A stretch of DNA of 13,261 nucleotides, taken from contig DJEQ01000051.1 in the NCBI GenBank assembly GCA_002431355.1, positions 1-13,261 on the forward strand. Direction: 5' to 3'. Of this stretch, positions 1 through 5,885 are shown piece by piece (the stretch's first letter is position 1; each line of letters starts with the position of its first letter). A model generated the notes under the pieces. It worked only from the letters and a program-made list of their open reading frames with translations. It did not search any database and had not been told where the DNA came from. This DNA is from Oribacterium sp. UBA5894 (GTDB taxonomy: Bacteria > Bacillota > Clostridia > Lachnospirales > Lachnospiraceae). Made by a program: the position numbers and the translations under genes.

Positions 1-2
1 TT

Positions 3-62
3 CCTGATGAAAACGCGACGTTGCCAGAGGGTGCTAAGGAGAAATTCTCCAAGTGCTTCTAG
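3..62 (+). CDS. Possible C-terminal end of an unidentified upstream gene (partial)
   Basis: The third reading frame is open from the window edge to a TAG at 60-62. It gives 19 residues ending in GAKEKFSKCF, a charged, lysine- and glutamate-rich composition typical of a protein C-terminus. Frame 2 stops at once; frame 1 stays open to 111 but gives an arginine- and serine-rich product that looks non-coding. The stretch is too short to assign a family, so this is a weak call made on composition alone. Confidence 0.3.
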   Translation, partial: PDENATLPEGAKEKFSKCF

Positions 63-232
63 AAGGTCCGATCTTGATTTTTATACGGTCTCTACGTGTG
101 GCATCAGGTGAACGTCCTCCGGGGCTCCTTGCGTCAGGCCTCGTCGCCCCTTCAGAAACTTTTTAAGGATTTTCATCTGGTCGAAAGATGCATTGCCCCT
201 TTTCCTGCGCGAAGATGAGCGCACAGTTAGGA
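63..232. other. Intergenic stretch with no supported gene
   Basis: No frame on either strand gives a credible protein with a ribosome binding site here. The only structure noted is GGGGC (121-125) pairing with GCCCC (146-150) across a 20-base loop, followed nine bases later by a run of five T. It could be a weak terminator for a gene ending at 62, but the long loop and distant T run make this doubtful. Together with the promoter and operators that follow, it fills the roughly 300-base gap before the FeoA-like gene. Confidence 0.4.
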
Positions 233-260
233 TTGACATTTCGAGCGAAGGTGTTAAAAT
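233..260 (+). promoter_or_regulatory. Sigma-A type promoter of the feoA-like gene
   Basis: A perfect -35 box TTGACA (233-238) is separated by 16 bases from a near-consensus -10 box TAAAAT (255-260). The predicted start of transcription is near 267, just upstream of the first palindrome at 271. The only gene it can serve in this window is the FeoA-like gene starting at 360. Confidence 0.75.
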
Positions 261-270
261 AACGCGAGAT

Positions 271-288
271 AGTTAGCGCATGCTAACT
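271..288. promoter_or_regulatory. Palindromic operator-like site 1, possibly metal-responsive
   Basis: AGTTAGCGCATGCTAACT has two perfect 7-base arms (AGTTAGC and GCTAACT) around a 4-base centre. It begins a few bases after the predicted transcription start, where a bound repressor would block initiation or escape. The TTAGC/GCTAA half-sites resemble the TTAGGTTAG-CTAACCTAA type bound by DtxR/IdeR/MntR-family metal repressors. The palindrome is seen directly; the regulator's identity is inferred from the FeoA-like gene downstream. Confidence 0.55.
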
Positions 289-307
289 CTTGGCTTGCCC
301 CACTGGT

Positions 308-325
308 GGCTAATCATGACTAACC
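308..325. promoter_or_regulatory. Palindromic operator-like site 2
   Basis: GGCTAATCATGACTAACC is an imperfect palindrome (7 of 9 positions symmetric) using the same CTAA/TTAG half-site vocabulary as the site at 271-288. Its centre lies about 37 bases after the centre of the first site, in the untranslated leader of the FeoA-like gene. Two similar sites in one leader suggest cooperative binding by a dimeric repressor of the DtxR type. An RNA hairpin role is possible but less likely given the mismatches. Confidence 0.45.
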
Positions 326-359
326 ATTATGCGCAAACATGATACAGAAGGAGGCGACG

Positions 360-578
360 ATGCCATTAAATATAGTAGAGAATGGTGTGAGCTATACGAT
401 ACAGAAGGCCCTCGGGAAGGAGAAGGCGCGGCATCATCTGGAGAGCCTTGGCTTCGTGCCGGGCACGGCGGTGGAGGTTGCAGACTTCCTCATACAGGCA
501 GGCTGTGATGAGATTCAGGGGTATCTTTACTACCGGCCGATGCCGGAGCCGGAATTTACGTCGCTTCTTGTCGCATGA
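360..578 (+). CDS. feoA: FeoA-family small protein (ferrous iron transport accessory), divergent C-terminal half
   Basis: This 72-residue protein opens with MPLNIVENG and continues through KEKARHHLESLGFVPGTAVEV (about residues 20-40). That matches the N-terminal half of FeoA SH3-like proteins, including the conserved LESLGFVPG turn. FeoA is a cytoplasmic partner of the FeoB ferrous iron transporter. The start at 360 is preferred over an in-frame ATG at 339 because AGGAGG sits seven bases before it. The second half (about residues 41-72) does not show the usual pattern of a glycine pair, alternating V/I residues and an S-R-[VIL]-A stretch, so a frameshift or degeneration after residue 40 is possible. 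No feoB lies within the window. The gene sits alone between a strong promoter with two palindromes and a strong terminator. Family assignment is fairly secure for the N-terminus; function is uncertain. Confidence 0.65.
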   Translation: MPLNIVENGVSYTIQKALGKEKARHHLESLGFVPGTAVEVADFLIQAGCDEIQGYLYYRPMPEPEFTSLLVA

Positions 579-658
579 GACCGTTTTCCAAAATCGTCTA
601 TCGTTTCGGGCTGTTTCCAGGCTCGATGACAGCTAAAATGTCCAATACATAGGATCAG

Positions 659-703
659 ACAAGGGGCCTGCCACATGAAAATGTGGCAGGCCCCTTGTGT
701 TTT
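659..703 (+). terminator. Strong intrinsic terminator after the feoA-like gene
   Basis: An uninterrupted 18-bp stem (659-676 with 681-698) closes on a GAAA tetraloop and is followed by GTTTT (699-703). It ends the transcript that starts near 267. There is no T run on the opposite strand, so it is not an ideal terminator for the convergent thiT, although its GC-rich stem may still slow transcription coming from that side. Confidence 0.85.
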
Positions 704-809
704 GGCCAGGATTCCTATAGAATCAAATCATCTGACAAATAGGTGTCGATCTGGAGCAGCGTTCTGCTTCTCCACTCTCAAATTTAAAATTTAAAATCTG
801 TGCACGGGC

Positions 810-1343
810 TCAGGAGCGTGCATTTCGCTTTGCGCTTTCGAGTGCCTTGGAAACCGCTGGAATCGAAAGAATAACGAATGTGATGATGGCTTCTGCACCA
901 ATGTAGATCAGGTTGTATACTGCAGAATAAGCGGCAGGATTCCAGCCTGCCCATGCGTAATCTCCGAAGAACACCCAGCCGCTGAGAAAGGCGAAGAAGA
1001 AACGGCCGATGCAGGCAGCGATGAAGCCAAGGCGAAGACCATTCTTACGATTCGTGAAAAAACCAGAAAGGCCGAAGGCACCGAAGGCGAGGATGTAGTC
1101 CAGAATGACCTGTACAGGTGTCAGAATGTAAGGCTCCAGAATGAACTGAAGGATACCATAGGCAACGCCCGCAGCGATGCCGACGGTCGGACCGAAAAAG
1201 AAGCCTGGCAGTGTGGCAAAAAGCATCGAGCAGAGCGTGATGGATCCGCCGGTTGGGAAGGAGAAAATCTTCATCATAGATGTGATCGATGCAAGTGCGA
1301 TGCAGGCTGCAGAGTAGACCAGAATTTTTGCGTTTTTAGACAT
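810..1343 (-). CDS. thiT: Thiamine transporter ThiT, ECF S-component
   Basis: The 177-residue, highly hydrophobic protein has about six membrane segments and resembles the ThiT/YuaJ family. ThiT is the membrane subunit that binds thiamine and docks to the shared ECF energising module (EcfA, EcfA', EcfT), which is not encoded here. Family features are the GGSITLCSML segment after the first helix (about residues 32-41), the TPVQVILDY segment near residue 75, and the C-terminal SAVYNLIYIGAE stretch, part of the substrate pocket region in this family. The start at 1343 (MSKNAK) is chosen over an earlier in-frame ATG at 1463 because AGGAGG lies at 1357-1352 and the earlier ATG falls at the end of the riboswitch. 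The TPP riboswitch directly upstream supports the assignment strongly. The gene stands alone, transcribed away from comEA. Confidence 0.93.
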   Translation of the reverse strand: MSKNAKILVYSAACIALASITSMMKIFSFPTGGSITLCSMLFATLPGFFFGPTVGIAAGVAYGILQFILEPYILTPVQVILDYILAFGAFGLSGFFTNRKNGLRLGFIAACIGRFFFAFLSGWVFFGDYAWAGWNPAAYSAVYNLIYIGAEAIITFVILSIPAVSKALESAKRNARS

Positions 1344-1351
1344 AAAAAAAA

Positions 1352-1413
1352 CCTCCTTGGAATGCTCACAGGAGCTGAATGTCCGCTGGATCTTCGTGGA
1401 ACAGGGCCTGTGA
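1352..1413 (-). promoter_or_regulatory. Possible expression platform hiding the thiT ribosome binding site
   Basis: In the thiT leader RNA the ribosome binding site AGGAG (1357-1353) can pair with CTCCT (1374-1370). The same CTCCT overlaps CCTGTGA (1372-1366), which can instead pair perfectly over seven bases with an upstream TCACAGG (1413-1407). The two pairings exclude one another, as expected for a riboswitch that controls translation. How thiamine pyrophosphate binding tips the balance cannot be read from the sequence. A short AAGCAT/ATGCTT hairpin followed by a T-rich run just below the aptamer (about 1468-1441) is another candidate. The pairings are seen; their role is inferred. Confidence 0.4.
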
Positions 1414-1462
1414 AGACATGATGATTCGGAGGGGCTGGATAAAAACAAGCATAAAAATATCA

Positions 1463-1543
1463 TGCTTCCCTACGCAGGTATTAACCTGATCAGGTGAGAA
1501 GGGTCGGCCCATTTGGGCCATCTCAGCATATGCGCCCCTAGCA
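1463..1543 (-). ncRNA. TPP riboswitch (THI element)
   Basis: Read on the minus strand, the segment contains the hallmarks of the thiamine pyrophosphate aptamer in order: TGCTAGGGGCGC, CTGAGA, a GGCCCAAATGGGCC hairpin, ACCCTT, ACCTGATC, GGTTAATACCTGCGTAGGGA and the closing AGCA. The two ends (TGCT and AGCA) form stem P1. The CTGAGA and ACCTGATC-TAATACC segments bind the pyrimidine and pyrophosphate parts of the ligand. It starts within a base or so of the predicted transcription start and lies about 120 bases before thiT, which it should shut off when thiamine pyrophosphate is plentiful. Confidence 0.97.
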
Positions 1544-1549
1544 CTTTTC

Positions 1550-1577
1550 ATTATAAGAAGAGGCGGAGGGATGTCAA
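1550..1577 (-). promoter_or_regulatory. Consensus promoter of the riboswitch-thiT transcript
   Basis: On the minus strand a perfect TTGACA (1577-1572) and a perfect TATAAT (1555-1550) are separated by 16 bases. The predicted start of transcription near 1543 coincides with the first base of the TPP aptamer. Such a strong promoter fits a gene whose control is placed after initiation, in the riboswitch. Confidence 0.9.
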
Positions 1578-1647
1578 GCGAGAAGAAAGGAAAGCAGAAT
1601 GAAAGCTTCCGTTAAAACAGACGATCGGATAGCTGGAAAGGAGAGAA

Positions 1648-2226
1648 ATGAAGCATTTCCATGAAACCGCTAAAAATCAATATCGAAAAAAAGAACAGCT
1701 TGCGAGGCTTCGTCAGCTTGTGATGATCACACTGATGGTCATTGCGGGGCTGTACTATGTCCTCGTGGAACAGAACCTAAGCGTAGTAGGGCATGAAAAT
1801 GAGGCGAAATATTCGGTGGAGAGCTTTCTGGAGGCAGAGCCTGAATCTGAATCCATGAGGGTGAGCATCGAGCACACCGAAGACACGGGCATGGAAAAAA
1901 ACACAGCTCCTGCAACGTCACCGAAAGAAACGATGTCCATCAGCGAGGAAGTGGAGACAAATACGGAGCAGATACCGGCAAAGGACCATACAGAGCGCCT
2001 GCTTCCACAGGAAGCGACGGCCACGGAATCTGGCCGTATTAACCTGAACACCGCCACCCTCGAGGAGCTTGACGCTCTCCCTGGGGTCGGCCCCTCGACG
2101 GCCCAGAATATTATTACCTATCGTGAAACCTATGGCGGCTTTGCGGCCCCGGAAGAAATCATGAACGTAAAACGCATCGGTGAAAAAACCTATGAAAAAC
2201 TGAAAGATTATATTTCGGTCGCATAA
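1648..2226 (+). CDS. ComEA-like membrane-anchored helix-hairpin-helix DNA-binding protein
   Basis: The 192-residue protein has a basic N-terminus, one membrane segment (about 23-40), a long acidic Ser/Thr/Glu-rich linker (about 45-130) and a C-terminal helix-hairpin-helix domain (131-190). The domain begins INLNTATLEELDALPGVGPS and includes a second hairpin at VKRIGEKTYEKL. This domain is typical of ComEA, the extracellular double-stranded DNA receptor used in natural transformation, which passes DNA to ComEC. The arrangement places the DNA-binding domain outside the cell. Unlike standard Firmicute ComEA, I see no SLBB-type domain between membrane segment and hairpins, only low-complexity linker. 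AAAGGAG precedes the ATG. The gene is alone; no comEC or comEB is nearby. HhH identity is firm; a competence role is inferred. Confidence 0.82.
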   Translation: MKHFHETAKNQYRKKEQLARLRQLVMITLMVIAGLYYVLVEQNLSVVGHENEAKYSVESFLEAEPESESMRVSIEHTEDTGMEKNTAPATSPKETMSISEEVETNTEQIPAKDHTERLLPQEATATESGRINLNTATLEELDALPGVGPSTAQNIITYRETYGGFAAPEEIMNVKRIGEKTYEKLKDYISVA

Positions 2227-2232
2227 CGTAGT

Positions 2233-2348
2233 ATGTTCATATGGCAGGAAGATAGGGGTGCTGTTCACCCGCCGTCTGCTGCCTGTGACGCCACGTGCGA
2301 ACATCCGCTATCGTCGTGAGTGGTTTGCATAAACACGGTTTTTGATAG
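2233..2348 (+). other. Structured intergenic segment with nested inverted repeats and weak terminator-like hairpin
   Basis: Just past the comEA-like stop, three inverted repeats nest in order: ATGTTC/GAACAT (2233-2238, 2299-2304), GGCAG/CTGCC (2243-2247, 2279-2283) and GGGTG/CACCC (2256-2260, 2266-2270). Next come CTATC (2308-2312) and CGTG (2315-2318) pairing with CACG (2334-2337) and GATAG (2344-2348), with five T in between, a possible weak terminator for the comEA-like gene. No protein with a ribosome binding site is found here. Whether it makes a small RNA, an attenuator or only a terminator region is not clear. Confidence 0.35.
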
Positions 2349-2374
2349 TATTTTATGCATACTTGTGCTATCAT
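2326..2374 (+). promoter_or_regulatory. Candidate extended -10 promoter of the asp23-nusB operon with an overlapping inverted repeat
   Basis: TGCTATCAT (2366-2374) matches the extended -10 pattern TGnTATAAT at all but one position, predicting transcription from near 2381, about 56 bases before the asp23-family ATG. There is no good -35 box, as is common for extended -10 promoters. A perfect 8-base inverted repeat, TGCATAAA (2326-2333) and TTTATGCA (2352-2359), covers the -35 region and could be a regulator's binding site. It cannot form together with the hairpin at 2315-2337. This is the most likely start for the ten-gene operon that follows. Confidence 0.4.
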
Positions 2375-2436
2375 GTTCACATAGTTTAGACAAAAATCTC
2401 GGAGAACGCCGTGGATTGTACATATGGAGGTTCTAT

Positions 2437-2823
2437 ATGGAACAGAAGATAGAGAGAGCAACACATGTGGTATATGAAAAGGATGAGCATGGTCAGGTTG
2501 TCATCGCAGATGAGGTCGTTGCCATCATCGCCGGTATCGCTGCGACCGAGGTAAAGGGCGTAGACTCCATGTATGGTGGATGGTCTGGAGAGATCATTTC
2601 CAGAATGGGCATTCGCGATCTCAGTAAGGGCGTCAGCATTGCCATCGAGGACGGACATGTTTCCGTAAAGCTGAGCCTGAATGTGAAGTATGGCTATTCC
2701 ATTCCGGAGGTTTCGAAGAACGTGCAGGATAAGGTGGCTTCTGCCATCGAGTCCATGACGGGTCTCAGCGTCCTGGAGGTCAACATTCGCATTGCGGGTG
2801 TGGTGAATGAAGAGAACGAATAA
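2437..2823 (+). CDS. Asp23/Gls24-family (DUF322) envelope stress protein
   Basis: The 128-residue protein matches the Asp23/Gls24 family along its length: GQVVIADEVVAIIAGIAATEVKGV near residues 18-41, a VSVKLSLNVKYG strand near residue 70, and VSKNVQDKVASAIESMTGL then VEVNI-like strand near the end (EVNIRIAGV). Members are small cytoplasmic proteins, some tethered to the membrane by AmaP, linked to cell-envelope or alkaline stress. In Clostridia a copy is commonly found just before nusB, as here. The start is chosen for TGGAGG six bases upstream; an in-frame ATG at 2320 would overlap the promoter. It is the first gene of the long operon, with nusB 24 bases downstream. The exact biochemical role of the family is not settled. 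Confidence 0.9.
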   Translation: MEQKIERATHVVYEKDEHGQVVIADEVVAIIAGIAATEVKGVDSMYGGWSGEIISRMGIRDLSKGVSIAIEDGHVSVKLSLNVKYGYSIPEVSKNVQDKVASAIESMTGLSVLEVNIRIAGVVNEENE

Positions 2824-2847
2824 GAGCAGGTAGTAGGGTAGGAAGGT

Positions 2848-3390
2848 ATGAATAAACGAGAAGAAAGAGACCATAAGTTTAAGCTGCTGTTCTGCACGCA
2901 GTTTTATCCAGGACAGGAGATTCCGGAGCAGCTTGCACGCTACTTCGAGTCCCCGGATTATGAAGATGGGGATGGCGTCGTACACATTGAAAATCTGAGC
3001 GCCGAGGACCAGCAGCGTCTGGAAGCAGAGGTGGAGAAGATCACGGAAAAGCTGCCAGAGCTCGATGCGCGGATTGATGCGGCAGCAGAGGGCTGGAAGA
3101 CGGATCGTATGACGAAAACGGATCTGACCGCCATCCGCCTTGCACTGTATGAGATTGAGTACGATGAGGCAGTGCCGGAGAAGGTTGCCATCAATGAGGC
3201 TGTTGAGCTCGCGAAAAAGTACGGCGGAGACGAGTCGGGCTCCTTCGTCAATGGTGTTCTCGCGCGTCTCGTGAATGGAGACCGTGCGAAGACACGCGTG
3301 ACCCGTGCACCACGGAAGCAGCAGGGTGAGCTCACAGAAAAGAAGACGTCTGGCAAGGGCGTGCAGATCATTGTGAACCGCACGAAGTAA
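2848..3390 (+). CDS. nusB: Transcription antitermination factor NusB
   Basis: NusB binds boxA RNA together with ribosomal protein S10 (NusE) and helps RNA polymerase through rRNA operons. The all-helical NusB fold is recognisable: the N-terminal RDHKFKLLFCTQFY helix (8-20), WKTDRMTKTDLTAIRLALYEI (83-103) and PEKVAINEAVELAKKYGGDESGSFVNGVL (110-138). At 180 residues it is longer than usual (about 130-150). The middle contains an acidic insertion (about 35-60), and the last 35 residues (146-180) form a basic, low-complexity tail with no counterpart in standard NusB. A GGTAGGAAGGT stretch serves as ribosome binding site. It lies between the asp23-family gene and xseA (13-base gap), the usual clostridial order. 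Confidence 0.95.
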   Translation: MNKREERDHKFKLLFCTQFYPGQEIPEQLARYFESPDYEDGDGVVHIENLSAEDQQRLEAEVEKITEKLPELDARIDAAAEGWKTDRMTKTDLTAIRLALYEIEYDEAVPEKVAINEAVELAKKYGGDESGSFVNGVLARLVNGDRAKTRVTRAPRKQQGELTEKKTSGKGVQIIVNRTK

Positions 3391-3403
3391 AGAAGCATTT
3401 CGT

Positions 3404-4717
3404 ATGAATCAGAACAGTAATGCATATACCGTGTCCCAGGTGAACCGTTATATCGCAGCGATGTTTTCATCGGATTTTGCACTCAAAAACATCACGATCC
3501 AGGGTGAGGTCTCCAATCTGAAGTATCATCCGACCGGACATATTTATTTTACACTGAAGGACGCAGCTTCGCAGATCTCCGGGATTATGTTTGCCGGAGA
3601 CCGTGCGGGGCTTCCGTTTAAGTTGGAGAATGGTATGCGGGTGCTCTGCACGGGCAGCGTCGGGGTCTATGAACGGGGCGGAAGCTACCAGATCTATGCA
3701 AAACGCTTCCATGCGGACGGGATCGGAGAACTGTATATCCGCTTCGAGCAGCTGAAGAAGGAGCTCTCGGAGATGGGGATGTTTGACGCCATGTACAAAA
3801 AGCCGATTCCGAGGTATGCGAAGCGGATCGGCATCGTGACGGCGAAGACAGGGGCGGCCATCCGTGATATTGTACAGATTTCGAAGCGACGGAATCCGTA
3901 TGTCGAGCTCGTTCTCTACCCGGCGCTGGTACAGGGCGAGGGCGCGGCGGCGTCGATCGTGCGTGGTATCCAGACCCTGGATCAGATGGAACTCGACGTC
4001 CTCATCGTCGGACGGGGTGGTGGCTCCATCGAGGATCTCTGGGCGTTCAATGAGGAGGCGGTCGCGCGTGCCATTTTCGAAGCCGATACGCCGATCATCA
4101 GTGCCGTCGGTCATGAAACCGATACGACCATTGCAGATTATGTGGCCGATCTCCGAGCACCAACGCCGAGTGCAGCTGCGGAGCTTGCAGTCTTTGACTA
4201 TCAGAAGCTGATGGAAACGATGGATGGCTATCAGGCAACGCTCCGGAGCGTGATGACGGAGCACCTGCAGGAGACACGGCAGCAGCTCGCCATGCGAAAG
4301 CTTCGGCTGCAGCAGGGCAGCCCTCGGAATGTCGTAAAGGGATATCAGAACCGAAGTCTCCAGTATGAGGCGAGGCTCCGTGCATCCATGCAAGAAAGGC
4401 TCCAGGAGGCACGGGAGCAGCTGCATCGCTATGATGCCCTGCCATCGGAGATGCAGCAGGCACTGGAGCATGCGCGCCATGGGCTCGCACTTCGCACCGA
4501 GCGACTGGAAGCCCTGAGTCCGCTTCGGAAGCTTTCGAGCGGCTATGGCTATGTGCAGGATGCGGAGGGGCATCGCGTGGACTCCGTGCAGAAGCTGAAA
4601 ACAGGCGAGCTTCTGACCATTGCACTTCAGGATGGAAGCTTCGAGAGTCGTGTGGAAGGAATTTTCGGAAAGGATCAGTATGCCGGTAAAGAAAACGGCG
4701 GCAGCCGCCGCAGATAA
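3404..4717 (+). CDS. xseA: Exodeoxyribonuclease VII large subunit
   Basis: XseA is the catalytic subunit of exonuclease VII, which degrades single-stranded DNA from both ends into short oligonucleotides in repair. The 437 residues are normal for the family. An N-terminal OB-fold for DNA binding spans about 9-105 (YTVSQVNRYIA, IQGEVSNLKYHPTGHIYFTLKD). The catalytic core carries GRGGGSIEDLWAFNEE (203-218) and GHETDTTIADYVADLRAPTP (236-255). A long helical region (about 262-390) forms the coiled coil that holds XseB. The ribosome binding site is weak (AAAGAAG about ten bases before the ATG), so translation may depend partly on nusB upstream. Its last 38 bases overlap xseB. Confidence 0.97.
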   Translation: MNQNSNAYTVSQVNRYIAAMFSSDFALKNITIQGEVSNLKYHPTGHIYFTLKDAASQISGIMFAGDRAGLPFKLENGMRVLCTGSVGVYERGGSYQIYAKRFHADGIGELYIRFEQLKKELSEMGMFDAMYKKPIPRYAKRIGIVTAKTGAAIRDIVQISKRRNPYVELVLYPALVQGEGAAASIVRGIQTLDQMELDVLIVGRGGGSIEDLWAFNEEAVARAIFEADTPIISAVGHETDTTIADYVADLRAPTPSAAAELAVFDYQKLMETMDGYQATLRSVMTEHLQETRQQLAMRKLRLQQGSPRNVVKGYQNRSLQYEARLRASMQERLQEAREQLHRYDALPSEMQQALEHARHGLALRTERLEALSPLRKLSSGYGYVQDAEGHRVDSVQKLKTGELLTIALQDGSFESRVEGIFGKDQYAGKENGGSRRR

Positions 4718-4916
4718 GGAAGAGGTCAGAAAGCCCCTACAGGAGGTTTTTCAGGAGCTTGATGCACTGCTCGAACAGATGGGCAGTGAAGAGAGCCTCG
4801 AGAAAACCTTCGATATGTATCAGAAGGGCGTGACGCTGTTAAAGAGCGCAAATGAAAGCATTGACCGAATCGAAAAACAGGTAAAGGTGTTGGATGATGA
4901 TGGATTTCTCTCTTGA
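4680..4916 (+). CDS. xseB: Exodeoxyribonuclease VII small subunit
   Basis: The 78-residue helical protein has the XseB core from about residue 18 to 72: LQEVFQELDALLEQMGSEE, SLEKTFDMYQKGVTLLK and a final coiled-coil helix. XseB has no catalytic residues; several copies wrap around the XseA coiled coil to form the active holoenzyme. The start at 4680 is chosen because AAAGGA lies five bases before it and the family pattern begins shortly after; an earlier ATG at 4620 would lie deep inside xseA. The gene overlaps xseA by 38 bases and ispA by 23, consistent with coupled translation and balanced subunit supply. An alanine-rich patch (KKTAAAAADKEE) precedes the core. Confidence 0.95.
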   Translation: MPVKKTAAAAADKEEVRKPLQEVFQELDALLEQMGSEESLEKTFDMYQKGVTLLKSANESIDRIEKQVKVLDDDGFLS

Positions 4917-5877
4917 ATTACAGAATACCGTTGCGGAGGTTGATCGGATCGTCCGCGCACAGCTTCCGAAGGCGGAGGGACCACAGAAAACGGTTCTGGA
5001 TGCCATGCAGTATTCCGTGGCTGCAGGTGGAAAGCGGATTCGTCCGCTGCTGGTGGCGAAGTGCTATGAACTGTATAAGGGCCGAAAGGGGAGGAGCTGG
5101 GATCGCTTCATGACACCGATCGTGGAAGCCGCGATGGGCGCCATGGAAATGATCCATACCTTTTCTCTCTGCCATGACGACCTGCCATGCATGGATGGCG
5201 ACAAGTACCGTCGGGGACAGGAGTCGACCTGGTTTAAGTATGGGGAAGATATGGGAACGCTCGCGGGCGATGCGTTGTCTCTCTATGCTTTCCAGCGTGT
5301 GAGTGAGGTATATTTCCGCCAGCTCTCCCGCGCCGCCGTGACCGGTGGGGTAGAGAGTCCGGATGAATCCTCCAAATTTGCCAATGCGGTGCTGAAGGCA
5401 CTGCAGGTGCTTTCTGAGAAGTCCGGCGTGGACGGCATGCTGGGTGGTCAGACGGTGGATGTGGAAAAGACCGGAAAGCCGCTGACCGAGTCCGAGCTTC
5501 AGTTCATCTATGAGCTGAAGACGGGTGCACTGCTCGAAGCCTCCATGCAGATGGGCGCAATTCTCGGAGGTGCGACCCAGCGGGAGCAGCAGACACTCGG
5601 TGAGATCGCAAGGACCATCGGTGTGGCGTTCCAGATCGAGGACGATATTCTGGATGAGACCAGTACCCAGGAGGTCCTGGGAAAGCCGATCCATTCGGAT
5701 GTGGAAAACCACAAGACGACCTATGTGTCCATCCATGGACTGGAGGCAGCACAGGCAGAGGTGGAGCGCCTATCGAAGCAGGCGATCGAGGGCTTACAGT
5801 CCCTTTCAGGAGTTGATGAGGAAGCCCGTCAGTTCCTGATGGCGCTGACAGAAGCATTGATTCATCGGAAAAAGTAA
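4894..5877 (+). CDS. ispA: Farnesyl diphosphate synthase (short-chain polyprenyl synthetase)
   Basis: The enzyme condenses dimethylallyl and isopentenyl diphosphates into geranyl and farnesyl diphosphate, feeding undecaprenyl carrier lipid and quinone-type chains. The 327-residue protein has GGKRIRP (45-51), the first aspartate-rich motif DDLPCMD (95-101) followed by GDKYRRG, the DGMLGGQTVD stretch near 180, and the second motif DDILD (250-254), all metal and diphosphate binding. A phenylalanine five residues before the first motif matches the aromatic residue that limits chain length to C15. It is longer than the usual ~300 residues, with an insertion about 142-165. Three tandem ATGs (4894, 4897, 4900) are possible starts; the ribosome binding site AAAGG is modest. 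It overlaps xseB and is followed by dxs, the pathway's first enzyme. Confidence 0.95.
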   Translation: MMMDFSLELQNTVAEVDRIVRAQLPKAEGPQKTVLDAMQYSVAAGGKRIRPLLVAKCYELYKGRKGRSWDRFMTPIVEAAMGAMEMIHTFSLCHDDLPCMDGDKYRRGQESTWFKYGEDMGTLAGDALSLYAFQRVSEVYFRQLSRAAVTGGVESPDESSKFANAVLKALQVLSEKSGVDGMLGGQTVDVEKTGKPLTESELQFIYELKTGALLEASMQMGAILGGATQREQQTLGEIARTIGVAFQIEDDILDETSTQEVLGKPIHSDVENHKTTYVSIHGLEAAQAEVERLSKQAIEGLQSLSGVDEEARQFLMALTEALIHRKK

Positions 5878-5885
5878 AAGAGGAG

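Noticed and set aside
448..636. 62-codon plus-strand frame overlapping the end of the feoA-like gene
   Set aside because: Arginine-rich composition typical of a wrong frame and no ribosome binding site. It could carry sequence joined by a frameshift in feoA, but I could not restore the FeoA pattern by reading into it.
579..646. Possible second FeoA remnant (a FGLFPGS-like stretch in the third frame)
   Set aside because: The similarity is limited to a few residues and has no start or ribosome binding site, so chance is the simpler explanation.
659..698. The strong hairpin as a bidirectional terminator also serving thiT
   Set aside because: The minus strand lacks a T run after the stem, so only the plus-strand role is well supported.
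778..797. AT-rich repeat of AAATTT/AAAATTT units after thiT
   Set aside because: Short low-complexity sequence between convergent genes with no evidence of function.
3467..4573. 368-codon open frame on the minus strand opposite xseA
   Set aside because: XseA motifs are intact on the plus strand; the antisense product has no recognisable features or separate promoter.
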